This document shows, piece by piece, positions 36,481 to 45,433 of a stretch of DNA of 64,000 bases. The notes beneath the pieces are model-generated. The model searched no databases. It saw only the letters and a list, made by a program, of their open reading frames with translations, and was not told the origin of the DNA. Position numbers and translations under genes: made by a program. The first letter of the stretch is position 1; every line of letters starts with the position of its first letter. The DNA comes from Dehalococcoidia bacterium (GTDB lineage Bacteria; Chloroflexota; Dehalococcoidia; Lucifugimonadales; SHYT01): contig SHYA01000005.1 in the NCBI GenBank assembly GCA_009693055.1, forward strand, positions 57,990 through 121,989. Reading direction: 5' to 3'.

Positions 36481-37417
36481 CACTGATGTTGAAGGTGCGA
36501 ACGTCTGGAACAATACGTTTTAGCAGATTAGTGAGCACTCGTCCAGGGCCGAACTCGTAGGCTTGGGCGATTCCCATCTTCTGGAGGCAGAGCATTGACT
36601 GGTGCCACTGCACACAGCCCACCAACTGCTTGCGGAGCGCGTCGCGGATCTCCTGGGGCGTGCTGATGGGTCTGGCGGACACGTTGGCGATGACCGGCGC
36701 GGAAGGAGTCCGGATATCCGCCGCATCAAGCGCGGAAAGGAACTCGCCGAGGGCAGGTCCCATGAGCCTAGAGTGGAAGGCGCCGCTGACCGGCAACGTG
36801 ATGGTGCGAGTAGCGCCGCGAGCGGTGAGGAGGTCGAGCGTTCTTGCCAGGGCAAGCCGGTCGCCGGCGATGACGATCTGGTCGCTGGCGTTGATGTTAG
36901 CGATTTGCACCCCGGTCTCTTGGCAGACCTCTTCCACGGTGAGCTCGTCAAGGCCAAGGATGGCCGCCATGCCCCCTGGGCGGATCCCGGAGGCGTGCTG
37001 CATGGCTTCGCCCCGCGCCCGGACCAGCCTTGCGGCGTCTCCCAGTTTCAGCGCGCCGGCCGCTACGAGGGCGGTGAACTCACCTAGGCTGTGTCCAGCC
37101 AGGGCGGACGGCTTGAGGCGGCTGTGAGGGGGGACGGTCTCCTCCAGCGCGCGCAGCGCGGCCACACTGGTTGCCAGAATAGCGGGCTGTGCGTTGGAGG
37201 TCAGGCGCAGGTTCTGCTCGGGGCCTTCAAAGACCAGCCTGCTCAAATGGAGGCCAAGGGCGTCGTCCACCTCTTCAAAAACTCTTCGGGCGGCGGGGGA
37301 AGCCGCAGCCAGGTCGCGGCCCATGCTGACCTGCTGGGTCCCCTGGCCTGGGAACAGGAACGCTATCTTTGGCGTCCCGTCCCCTGGCGTGCTGTTCTTA
37401 TCGTTCACGTAGTCCAT
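36449..37417 (-). CDS. fabD: Malonyl-CoA:ACP transacylase
   Basis: Loads malonyl groups on ACP. AFLFPGQGTQQ at the start and the nucleophile elbow GHSLGEFTALVAAG define it; the catalytic His is in VSGAFHSRLM. ATG 37417 is preferred over an upstream start. The last 32 bases overlap nusB. Neighbours rpmF and yceD give the usual fatty-acid/ribosome cluster, but plsX and fabH are missing from it. Confidence 0.95.
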   Translation of the reverse strand: MDYVNDKNSTPGDGTPKIAFLFPGQGTQQVSMGRDLAAASPAARRVFEEVDDALGLHLSRLVFEGPEQNLRLTSNAQPAILATSVAALRALEETVPPHSRLKPSALAGHSLGEFTALVAAGALKLGDAARLVRARGEAMQHASGIRPGGMAAILGLDELTVEEVCQETGVQIANINASDQIVIAGDRLALARTLDLLTARGATRTITLPVSGAFHSRLMGPALGEFLSALDAADIRTPSAPVIANVSARPISTPQEIRDALRKQLVGCVQWHQSMLCLQKMGIAQAYEFGPGRVLTNLLKRIVPDVRTFNISDVQTLQATAG

Positions 37418-37476
37418 CCTCTCAGGTTTTACGTCGGCATGAGGCGTCGCTGTGACGCGGGTGTGAGGCTGTCTCA

Positions 37477-37671
37477 CTACGAAGTAGCCTCAGGCCCCTC
37501 GGGGATAACGGCACGGCCACGGTAGTAGTGGCAGCTGGGGCAAACTCGGTGGAGCAGCTTAGGCTGGTGGCAATGAGGGCACTCGCCGACACCCTGGACG
37601 GCAGCCTTGTAGTGGGCGGCGCGGGAACGCTGTTTTGACGCGGACATTTTTCGCTTCGGTAGCGGTGGCAT
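37477..37671 (-). CDS. rpmF: 50S ribosomal protein L32
   Basis: 64 aa. PPLPKRKMSASKQRSRAAH at the start and a four-cysteine zinc ribbon (CPHCHQ, CPSCHYYRG) are diagnostic. yceD lies just upstream, the conserved yceD-rpmF pair. Confidence 0.95.
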   Translation of the reverse strand: MPPLPKRKMSASKQRSRAAHYKAAVQGVGECPHCHQPKLLHRVCPSCHYYRGRAVIPEGPEATS

Positions 37672-37694
37672 CCGTATCCTTTTCTCTTGGGAGC

Positions 37695-38210
37695 TCAGGC
37701 GTTCTTAGCGAGCATGTCCCCGAGGGCGTTGGTGCGGGGGCCAATGGGGCGCTTGGGGCACGAGCAGGCGGCGTCATTCAGATTGATTCCGCATTGAGGG
37801 CATAGGCCGCGGCAGTCCTCCCGGCAGAGCGGTTTCATTGGTAGGCCGGCCACGGTGTACTGCCGGACCGCTTCCGAGAGGTCCAACGTATGGGAACCGT
37901 CAATGATAAACAGGTCCGAGATATCGGCCTCCGAGTCGGCAGCAAGTTCACTCGCGATCTCTTCCTCCGGGACGTACTCTTCATCAAAGGTGAAACCCAG
38001 CGAGAGATGAACCGACTCAAGGCAGCGGCCACACAGGAGGGTAGTGGCTACCTGGAGCTCGCCGTGGGCCCATATCCCCTTATCGGTGCGGGTGAGATCG
38101 ACTTTGCCCTTGGCCCTGCCAGACTCACCCGGTTCGATGTTCTCTTTAAGGATATAGGTCCGCTTTGACCCCTCCGGGTCTTGTAGGAGCTGCGCAACGT
38201 TAAATCGCAT
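37695..38210 (-). CDS. yceD: YceD family protein (DUF177)
   Basis: About 171 aa from ATG 38210 (MRFNVAQLLQ). A central CGRCLE pair, the acidic DEEYVPEEE strand and the late CREDCRGLCPQCGINLN cysteine cluster are typical of the family linked to rpmF and, in plants and E. coli, to 23S rRNA maturation. The C-terminal cysteines suggest a metal site. Confidence 0.9.
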   Translation of the reverse strand: MRFNVAQLLQDPEGSKRTYILKENIEPGESGRAKGKVDLTRTDKGIWAHGELQVATTLLCGRCLESVHLSLGFTFDEEYVPEEEIASELAADSEADISDLFIIDGSHTLDLSEAVRQYTVAGLPMKPLCREDCRGLCPQCGINLNDAACSCPKRPIGPRTNALGDMLAKNA

Positions 38211-38339
38211 GATTCGGTTCCTCAAGGGATTATATGTAGACGACCGGTGTGTGTCAAGCATCGTAATAGGAACGGCCTCTCAATACGAAAAGCTCCGCAT
38301 CTTGAACGGAAACCAGGGTGTTGACATAAGGTGGGTCAG

Positions 38340-39050
38340 CTATGCCGCCCCTGATGGAGAGGTCAGGACCCTGGGCCGCGCTCCCCAGCGTTCGTCGTGC
38401 GCATGCGCCAGCGCCCTGAGACGCTGCTGGTACTCGGGTGTGGACAGGCTTCCCGTGGTCATGATCAGGGCGTCTTCCCCGTTGTCTGCGTAGTACCGCT
38501 TGCGTTGCCCCGCCACAGCAAATCCGTACTTAGCGTACAGGTTTTGGGCGGCACGGTTACTCTCCCGGACCTCCAGGGTCGCTACTCTTGAGCCGTGCCG
38601 CAGGGCCAGCTCCAGCGCGCCAAGGAGCAGCAACTCTCCAACACCGCGCCGGCGGTGCGTGCTTAAGACGCCTACGGAGATGATGTGCGCCTCATCCGTC
38701 ATGGACCAGGTGCCCACGTACCCGACGACGTGCTGGCCGTGAGCGGCAACGTTCGCCGGCGCCGTCTGCTGGTCAGCCACGCCAAGGAGCCAGTAAAGCC
38801 CGCGCTTCCACAGGGGAAGGCGTTTCGTGGGCGTGGGCGGGAGCGCATCCGCCGGGGGAGGCGCGGGCTCCCACGCTACGAGGTATCTGGCTGAGGCGCT
38901 CTTTGCCTCACGCCCGAAGGCGGTTGGCGGCCACAGCTCTGGGAAGGCGTCACGCTCCAGTGCGGCGAGCTGCTGGACGTCTCGGAGCTCCAGCGGGCGG
39001 AGCGCGAAATCTGACTGCTGGCGTGGTTGGGGAGACGATGGTGCTGTCAT
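38340..39050 (-). CDS. rimI: Ribosomal protein S18-alanine N-acetyltransferase
   Basis: GNAT fold, 236 aa from ATG 39050. The acetyl-CoA loop is HRRRGVGELLLLGAL, and EVRESNRAAQNLYAKYGFAVAGQRKRYY is the RimI C-terminal motif. An insert of about 30 residues after VAWEPAPPPADAL is longer than usual. Divergent from the sigma factor gene. Confidence 0.87.
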   Translation of the reverse strand: MTAPSSPQPRQQSDFALRPLELRDVQQLAALERDAFPELWPPTAFGREAKSASARYLVAWEPAPPPADALPPTPTKRLPLWKRGLYWLLGVADQQTAPANVAAHGQHVVGYVGTWSMTDEAHIISVGVLSTHRRRGVGELLLLGALELALRHGSRVATLEVRESNRAAQNLYAKYGFAVAGQRKRYYADNGEDALIMTTGSLSTPEYQQRLRALAHAHDERWGARPRVLTSPSGAA

Positions 39051-39173
39051 ACGCGGCAGGCCCATTGTAGGGGTTCGCGGGGAGCGGGGCTAGTCCTTGT
39101 ACCCTTTCCGGCGCGCTGCCGTTATAGTAAACGCCACAGGCGTTGGCGGCGTGCCGACCAGCGCCCGGAGGCG

Positions 39174-39738
39174 ATGGTGCAGGATCTCGATGCCCTTGTA
39201 CGGGGAGCACAGCAGGGGAGCCAGGGGGCGTTCGCCCAACTGTACGAGGCTTTTTTGACCGGCTCTACCGGTACATGCTCGTGCGCGTTGGGTCAGCGCA
39301 GGAGGCCGAGGACCTTACGCAGAAGGTCTTTGTTAAGGCGCTAAGGGGCATCAAGGAGTACCGGTTCCAGGGCAAGCCGTTCGCGGCCTGGCTGTTCCGC
39401 ATCGCCCACAACGTCGTTATTGACCGCCACCGGCAGCACAAGACGGGTCCAGAGCTCCCGCTGGACGATGTGGAGCCGATCTCGTCGTCTGAGGACGTGG
39501 CGAAGGAGGCACTGCGCGCCATTGATCTGGCCCAGGTTATGCGCGCTATGGAGCAGCTCACGGAGCTTCAGCGGAGGTGGTGCTCTGCCGTTTTGTCGCC
39601 GAGCTGTCGTTGGCGGAGACGGCCCAGTCCATGAACCGGGACGTGAATGCCGTTAAAGCCCTTCAACACTCCGCGCTGAACGCGCTGAGGCGCGCCGTGG
39701 AGCGGCAGTCTCTTCCCACCCGCCAGGGGGACCCATGA
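39174..39738 (+). pseudogene. ECF-type sigma factor, two frameshifts
   Basis: Sigma-70 region 2 reads MVQDLDALVRGAQQGSQGAF..LYEAF in frame 3, breaks at a T6 run (39251-39256), then DRLYRYMLVRVGSAQEAEDLTQKVFVKALRG in frame 2. It breaks again near 39573 and continues in frame 1 as VVLCRFVAELSLAETAQSMNRDVNAVKAL (region 4 helix-turn-helix) to TGA 39736-39738. One added T and one added G restore a single 188-residue sigma factor. The last codons overlap the next gene's ATG. Confidence 0.8.
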
Positions 39739-40816
39739 ACGAGCAGCGGCTTGACGAGACTCTAAACGACGCCTGGAGCGCCTGGGCCAGGGCGCCTCAA
39801 TGGCGGAGTGCCTGGGCCGATACCCAGACCTGGCGCTGGAGCTAGCGCCTCTTCTTCAGCTTGCCAGGGCTACCACGCGGACGGCTTTGGCGGTCCAGCC
39901 TGCCCCAGAGGTGAAGCGGGCGGTCCTGAGCCGGCTGTTGGAGCGGTGGCCCGGGCGTTCCTATCATTCAGGAATTGGACGATTCCTCTGGATGGTGCCC
40001 AGGCTCGCCCTAGCTGGGCTGGTGGTGGCGGCTGCCCTCTCGCTGGGAGGCTGGGCGACGGTGAGCGCCTCCTCGGACAGCGCGCCAGGAGAACCCCTCT
40101 ACCAGGTCAAAATGGCGCGCGAGCGTGTCGCCTTCTCCTTCTTCGCCCGGAGCGACGAGGAGAAGGCGTTGCGGTACGTGTGGCAGGCGGAGGAGCGGAG
40201 CAAGGAGCTGGAGAAGCTGACGAGACGGGGGGCCAGCGAGGCGCGGCTCATGTCCGTGTCGCGGAAGTCCACCGGACGCGCGCCGCGCGATGGTGTTCGT
40301 GGCCCGCACGAAAACGCCAGCACCGCCGGGGGAGAGGCGGGAGACTTTGCTTCCATCTGGGCGCGCATCCGGGGCGCCGAGCGCGGCCGCGCCCGCTCCG
40401 GCGGCGGCCCCCGCGACGGCGATGCGGGCCCGTGAAACGGAGGTCACGATTACGGTGGAGGGCGCCGCAGCCCCCGAGGCGCAATCGTTCGGAAGCGATA
40501 CCGCTCAGCTCCAGGCGGACGCAGGAGCGGCCCCTGCCCCGATCGCCACGTTGGAGCCTTGGGAAATCGCGCTCCACCAAAAGGTCCAGGCACGGCTCCT
40601 CCGCGCGCTGGCTCTGCACAGGAGGCTCGGGACCGGCTACCGGAGGGGCTCACCCCCCAGGAGATCAAGCGGCTTGAGGACGCCTTCCAGCAAAGACTTG
40701 AGGAGTGGCGCACCTTCCTCCAGATGCTGGAGAGCGGGGACATCTCGCTAGAAGAGCTCCCTGGCCTGTTGCCCCGTTTCTTTCCGGCTGACCCATTCCG
40801 CGCCAACGGTGGATAG
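39735..40816 (+). pseudogene. Anti-sigma/DUF5667-like membrane protein, four frameshifts
   Basis: Starts MNEQRLDETLND in frame 3. Then the reading goes to frame 2 (LERLGQGASMAECLGRYPDL, a membrane segment LALAGLVVAAALSLGG and the DUF5667-type ASSDSAPGEPLYQVKMARE). Near 40250 it passes to frame 1 (AEVHRTR), near 40285 to frame 3 (MVFVARTKTPAPPGERRETL), and near 40615 back to frame 2 (AQEARDRLPEGLTPQEIKRLEDAF) to the stop at 40816. Such DUF5667 proteins pair with ECF sigma factors as anti-sigma or sensor. The gene cannot make one protein as written. Confidence 0.7.
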
Positions 40817-40860
40817 CGGAGCAGAGTCTGTAGTTCTCGCGCTGCAACGCCCCAGGCGGC

Positions 40861-40866
40861 TATAAT
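40861..40866 (+). promoter_or_regulatory. -10 box upstream of the ABC exporter operon
   Basis: TATAAT, 20 bp before the first ABC gene. No good -35. Confidence 0.4.
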
Positions 40867-40885
40867 CGAAGCTGAGGGAGCGTGC

Positions 40886-42712
40886 ATGCGAGTCATCATT
40901 CGTCTTGCCGCTTTAGCTTGGCGGTACCCCTGGCAGTTGTTGGGCGCGTATCTGTGCCTGATTGGCGCGAGTGTTGCCACGCTGGCCGTCCCCAGACTCC
41001 TTGGTTCAGCCGTTGACCATGCGCTGAGCGAGGAGAAGATGTCCGCCCTGGTGGCCTTGGCCCTGGCCATCGTGGGGGTAAGCGCCCTGCGAGGAGTCCT
41101 CTCCTACGGCCTGACCTACTTGAGCGAAGCGGTGGCCCAGCGGGTTGCTTACGCCCTGCGGAACGAGTTGTACGACAAGCTGCAGCACCTGAGCTTTGCC
41201 TACCACGACCGGCAAAAGACGGGTGACCTGATGTCCAAAGCCACCGCGGACGTAGACGCAGTCCGGTGGTTTATCCAGTTGGGCCTGCTCCGAACGGTGC
41301 AGCTTGTGGTGCTGCTGGGCGGCGCCGCCGGCCTGATGCTCGTGGTCAACTGGCGGCTGGCGCTGGCGAGCCTGGTTGTGCTGCCCTTCGCGCTCTGGCG
41401 GTTTGGCGCGCTGCGACTGTCCTTAATGCAGGCGTGGCAGCGGATCCAACGGCTGCTCGGCGAGATGACGACGGTGCTCCAGGAGAACCTGACGGGAACG
41501 CGGGTCGTCCGCGCGTTTGGCGCCGAGGAGTTTGAACAAGCCAAGTTCAACGCCAAGGCGCAGGCGATAGCCGACGCCTCCCTGGAGGCGAGCATGCTGC
41601 AGGCGACGAACAGCGCCCAGATGGGGCTGACGTTTGCTTTCGCGCTGGGCATCATTCTGCTGGTCGGCGCCGCTGAGGTCGCGAACGACCGCCTGACCGC
41701 GGGCGAGCTGACGCAGTTCATCTTCTACCACACCCTTATCGCCATGCCGATGCGAATGATGGGGTTCGTGGTCAACGTCATCTCGCGGGCGTATTCCGCC
41801 GGGCTGCGCATCTTTGAGGTGCTGGACGCGGCCTCGCCAGTCCAGGAGAAGCCGGAGGCGCAAGAGCTTGGCCGGGTGCGCGGGTACGTGCGCTTTGACC
41901 GCGTGAACTTTTCGTACCGGGACGGCGCGCCGGTGCTGGAGGGGATCTCCTTTGAGGCGAAGCCGGGCCAGGTGGTGGCCCTGCTGGGTGCGCCCGGGAG
42001 CGGCAAGACCTCTATCGTGAACCTCATTCCGCGCTTCTACGACGTGACGGGGGGCGCGGTGACGCTTGACGGGATTGACGTGCGGGACGCGACGCTGGCC
42101 TCGCTCCGGCGCAGCGTTGGCATCGTGATGCAGGACGTGTTTGTGTTCTCCGCCACGGTGCGGGAGAACGTCGCGTACGGCCACCCGGACGCTTCGGACG
42201 GGGACGTGGAGCGCGCCGCCCGCATCGCCCAGCTCCACGAGTTTATCGCGTCGCTTCCGGAGCGGTACGACAGCCTGGTGGGGGAGCGCGGGGTGACGCT
42301 CTCAGGTGGGCAGCAGCAGCGCCTCGCCATTGCGCGCAGCGTGCTGCTGGACCCGCCGGTCCTCATTCTGGACGACACGATGTCCAGCGTGGACGCGGAG
42401 ACGGAAGCGCGGCTGAAGCAAGCGTTGGCCGAGGTGATGCGGGGCCGCACGACGTTCGTAATCGCGCACCGGCTGAGCACCGTGCTCGCCGCGGACCTGA
42501 TCCTCGTGCTGGACAAAGGCCGCATCGCGGAGCGCGGCACGCACCGGGAGCTGCTGGAACATGGCGGCCTGTACCGCGAGATCTACGAGCTGCAGCTCCT
42601 GCCGGAACGGGAGCTGGCGACGGCGGGCGGCGTTGATGGCCACCAGACTGGTGACGGCCGCGCGCTCCCCGAACGCCGGACGCCGGGCGGGCCGAGGACG
42701 GGGGCGCAATGA
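40886..42712 (+). CDS. ABC exporter subunit A, degenerate ATP site
   Basis: 608 aa: six-helix transmembrane domain then ATPase domain. Walker A is GAPGSGKTSIV, the signature LSGGQQQRLAIARS, and Walker B LILDDTMSSVD. The catalytic Glu after Walker B is Asp here, as in the non-canonical partner of TM287/288-type heterodimers. Downstream gene overlaps by 4 bp and has the canonical Glu. Substrate unknown; lipids or drugs are typical for the family. Confidence 0.93.
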   Translation: MRVIIRLAALAWRYPWQLLGAYLCLIGASVATLAVPRLLGSAVDHALSEEKMSALVALALAIVGVSALRGVLSYGLTYLSEAVAQRVAYALRNELYDKLQHLSFAYHDRQKTGDLMSKATADVDAVRWFIQLGLLRTVQLVVLLGGAAGLMLVVNWRLALASLVVLPFALWRFGALRLSLMQAWQRIQRLLGEMTTVLQENLTGTRVVRAFGAEEFEQAKFNAKAQAIADASLEASMLQATNSAQMGLTFAFALGIILLVGAAEVANDRLTAGELTQFIFYHTLIAMPMRMMGFVVNVISRAYSAGLRIFEVLDAASPVQEKPEAQELGRVRGYVRFDRVNFSYRDGAPVLEGISFEAKPGQVVALLGAPGSGKTSIVNLIPRFYDVTGGAVTLDGIDVRDATLASLRRSVGIVMQDVFVFSATVRENVAYGHPDASDGDVERAARIAQLHEFIASLPERYDSLVGERGVTLSGGQQQRLAIARSVLLDPPVLILDDTMSSVDAETEARLKQALAEVMRGRTTFVIAHRLSTVLAADLILVLDKGRIAERGTHRELLEHGGLYREIYELQLLPERELATAGGVDGHQTGDGRALPERRTPGGPRTGAQ

Positions 42713-44526
42713 CCTGGCACCACCACGGGATGGGAGGCAAGGGCGAATACCTGGACGAGGATGTCCTGGGCAGACCGTACAACCACCGTGTGGTCTCGCG
42801 GATGCTCACGTTCCTACGCCCTTACCCGCGCCCGCTTACGGTCAGCGTGTTTTGGATGCTGGTGAATACCGGCGCCACCGTAGCCAGCCCGTGGATCATC
42901 AAATTTGGGATTGACCGCATCCTGGAGCGGCGCGAGGTGGGCGCCGTCTGGCTCCCGTTGGCGCTGTTCGCGGTCGTCGCGCTGGTGGGGTACGGCGCCA
43001 GCTACCTCCACCTCGCCGCGCTCACGCGCGTCAGCCAGGGCGTGCTCTACGCGCTGCGGACCGCGCTGTTCGCGCACCTGCAGCGGCTCTCCATCTCGTT
43101 CATGGACCGGAACGAGACGGGGCGCATCATGTCCCGCGTGCAAAACGACGTGACGCAGCTCCAAGAGTTCCTCTCGGTTATGGTGCTGTCGCTGGGCGAC
43201 GTGCTGAGCCTTGGGGGCATCGTGGCGGCGATGTTCGTGATGGATACCAAGCTGGCGCTGCTGACGCTGTCGGTGGTGCCGGTGCTGTTCCTGATCATGG
43301 CGGCGTGGCAGCGGGCGGCGTGGCGCTCCTTCATGCGGGTGCGGCGCGCCATTTCGGTGGTGAACGCGGGGCTGCAGGAGAACATCACTGGGGTGCGCGT
43401 GGTGCAGGCGATGAGCCGCGAGGGGAGGAACCTGCAGCGGTTCGACAGCCTGAACCGCGAGAACCTTCAGGCGAACCTGCAGGCCACGCGCCTCTCTGCC
43501 GCGCTCATGCCGGTGGTGGAGATTCTTACGGCGGTGTCCATCGGCCTGGTGGTCATCTTTGGGGGACGGGCGGTGCTCAACGGCACGCTGGCGGTGGGCA
43601 CGCTCGTGGCGTTCGTGCTGTACATCCAGCGGTTCTTTGACCCGGTGCGCAACCTGACGATGCAGTACACGCAGCTCCAGCGGGCGATGACCTCGGGCGT
43701 GCGCATTATGGAGCTGTTGGAGACGGAGCCGCAGGTGCAGGACGCGCCCGACGCGGTGGAGCTGCCGCCGCTCAAGGGCGACATCCGCCTGGAGGGGGTG
43801 CGCTTCGCGTACCGGCCGGACCAGGAGGTGCTGAAGGGGATTGACCTGCACATCAAGGCGGGGCAGACGGTGGCGCTGGTGGGCCCCTCCGGCGCGGGCA
43901 AGACGACGCTGGTGGCGCTGCTGGCGCGTTTCTATGACGTGACGGGCGGGCGCATCCTGCTGGACGGGTACGACGTGCGTCAGGTGACGGGCGCCTCTCT
44001 GGCGCGTCAGCGGGCGATGGTGACACAGGAGCCGTTCCTGTTCTCCGCCACGGTGCGCGACAACATCCGGTACAACCGTACGGAGGCCACGCAGGAGCAA
44101 GTGGAGGCGGCGGCGCGCGTGGCGAACGCGCACGAGTTCATCACGCGGCTGCCGCTGGGGTATGACGCGGTGCTCGAGGAGCGCGGTCAAAACCTGAGCC
44201 TGGGGCAGCGGCAGATGGTCAGCTTTGCGCGCGCAGTGCTGGCGGACCCGCGCATCCTGATCCTGGACGAGGCGACGGCGAACATTGACACGCACACGGA
44301 GCAGCTCATCCAGGAGGCGCTGGCGCGGGTGCTCCAGGGCCGGACGGCGGTAGTGATTGCGCACCGGCTGTCCACGGTGCGCTCCGCGGACATGATTGTG
44401 GTGGTGGACGGCGGGCGGATTGTGGAGCAGGGGACGCACCAGGAGCTGCTGGCGCGGGACGGGCTGTACGCGCACCTGTACAAGACGTACTTCACGCAGG
44501 CGGAGGCGGTGGAGGCGAAGGGGTAA
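42709..44526 (+). CDS. ABC exporter subunit B, canonical Walker B
   Basis: 605 aa, same architecture as its partner. Walker A is GPSGAGKTTLVALL, Walker B LILDEATANID with the catalytic Glu, and the switch His follows in AVVIAHRLSTV. Its signature is LSLGQRQMVSFARA rather than LSGGQ, so the composite sites are asymmetric. Start ATG overlaps the subunit A stop by 4 bp. Confidence 0.94.
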   Translation: MTWHHHGMGGKGEYLDEDVLGRPYNHRVVSRMLTFLRPYPRPLTVSVFWMLVNTGATVASPWIIKFGIDRILERREVGAVWLPLALFAVVALVGYGASYLHLAALTRVSQGVLYALRTALFAHLQRLSISFMDRNETGRIMSRVQNDVTQLQEFLSVMVLSLGDVLSLGGIVAAMFVMDTKLALLTLSVVPVLFLIMAAWQRAAWRSFMRVRRAISVVNAGLQENITGVRVVQAMSREGRNLQRFDSLNRENLQANLQATRLSAALMPVVEILTAVSIGLVVIFGGRAVLNGTLAVGTLVAFVLYIQRFFDPVRNLTMQYTQLQRAMTSGVRIMELLETEPQVQDAPDAVELPPLKGDIRLEGVRFAYRPDQEVLKGIDLHIKAGQTVALVGPSGAGKTTLVALLARFYDVTGGRILLDGYDVRQVTGASLARQRAMVTQEPFLFSATVRDNIRYNRTEATQEQVEAAARVANAHEFITRLPLGYDAVLEERGQNLSLGQRQMVSFARAVLADPRILILDEATANIDTHTEQLIQEALARVLQGRTAVVIAHRLSTVRSADMIVVVDGGRIVEQGTHQELLARDGLYAHLYKTYFTQAEAVEAKG

Positions 44527-44549
44527 GCCACGGGTCTGAGGGATAAGCG

Positions 44550-44640
44550 GCTCGCCCTTTGACAAGCTCAGGGTGAGCGGTGTTTGAGTTGCACGACCCC
44601 GCTCATGATTCGACAAGCCCGTTCGCTTCGCTCAGGGTCT
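44550..44640 (+). repeat. Dispersed repeat units after ABC operon
   Basis: GCTCGCCCTTTGACAAGCTCAGGGTGAGC (44550-44578) forms a 9-bp stem with one G-U pair and may double as terminator. A second unit, GTTCGCTTCGCTCAGGGTCT, follows at 44621-44640. Both are family A. Confidence 0.55.
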
Positions 44641-44762
44641 TCAGCTCACTACGAGCGGATTTTGTGTCCGCGGTGTCCCGGGTGGACTTAGTTGTGGTGC
44701 TGGCGAAGGTCGGCGCCTCGGCGCAGTGTTGCGGGTAGAATCTGAAAGTTTCCGGTGACTGC

Positions 44763-44879
44763 TTATTTCTTTGGTGGTGGAGGAGGGGGCGGCACGTAAT
44801 CTTCTTTAAGACCTTCGACACCGTCTCCTCCTTCGGTTGTTGTTGAGAGCTTGTCCTTGGGGGGAGGTGGTGGGGGCAC
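44763..44879 (-). CDS. Proline-rich 38-residue micro-ORF
   Basis: GTG 44879 with a perfect GGAGG (44884-44888) four bases before it. The product starts with V followed by six prolines and ends with seven prolines and KK; between them is KDKLSTTTEGGDG and VEGLKEDY. No homolog recognised. It directly follows the 21-residue micro-ORF, whose stop TAA abuts this GTG. Internal DNA repeats (LK..(stop/Y)VPPPPPPxK) suggest duplication. Whether it is translated is unproven. Confidence 0.5.
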   Translation of the reverse strand: MPPPPPPKDKLSTTTEGGDGVEGLKEDYVPPPPPPPKK

Positions 44880-44945
44880 TTAACCTCCTTTAAGTTGTTC
44901 TGGATCTTTTGGGGACTCGGGGTCTGCTTGTTGTCCTTTTGGCAC
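44880..44945 (-). CDS. 21-residue micro-ORF before the proline-rich ORF
   Basis: GTG 44945 to TAA 44880-44882; product VPKGQQADPESPKDPEQLKGG. Its ribosome site GGAGGTGG lies in the 3' end of the upstream membrane gene. Where the repeat copy further on has TAC (Tyr), this frame has TAA, so the two micro-ORFs may once have been one 60-residue protein split by a nonsense change. Confidence 0.35.
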   Translation of the reverse strand: MPKGQQADPESPKDPEQLKGG

Positions 44946-44947
44946 CT

Positions 44948-45295
44948 TTATCCACCTCCTGGCCAGTTTAGCCGCACAAAGACTATGAGCATGACAACTC
45001 CAACGACAAAGAAGACACCAGCCAATATGTTTGCTCCTATAGTAGCTTTCTTCCAACACTGCCCAATCTGTTCGTTAACGTCGGAATGCTTAGCGCTCAA
45101 CGCGTTGTCCACAGCCCGTATCTGGGCACCGAGGGTCTGATAGCTGAAGAAAAAGGAGCCTAATACTGTCGAGGGGGTTCCCGCCCACAAACACCAGGCA
45201 GAGATGAGTATCCAGGATGTTGTGACATGGGCTTCTCCGACAAAACTATCGGCGAAGGTAAAGGAGATCCCTATCGCACCAACTGCCAACACCAA
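44948..45295 (-). CDS. Small membrane protein, unknown
   Basis: About 115 aa with three hydrophobic segments (about 1-22, 27-48, 85-108), ending NWPGGG. The frame is open upstream to a TGA at 45431-45433 and the extra 45 residues (DRLTPEDNEQLREYRRHL, ARQAAQTQWDRT) look like real protein. But no ATG, GTG or TTG starts them; CTG or an error is possible. Lower GC than neighbours. It lies just after ruvB on the same strand. No family recognised. Confidence 0.5.
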   Translation of the reverse strand: MVLAVGAIGISFTFADSFVGEAHVTTSWILISAWCLWAGTPSTVLGSFFFSYQTLGAQIRAVDNALSAKHSDVNEQIGQCWKKATIGANILAGVFFVVGVVMLIVFVRLNWPGGG

Positions 45296-45433
45296 CAGAG
45301 TTCTGTCCCATTGTGTCTGAGCAGCCTGACGAGCATCTACTAGATGTCGTCGGTATTCCCTTAGTTGTTCGTTGTCCTCGGGTGTCAGCCGATCCCCAAG
45401 ATCTTGTAAAACGCTGTCTTCGGTGAGGCTTCA

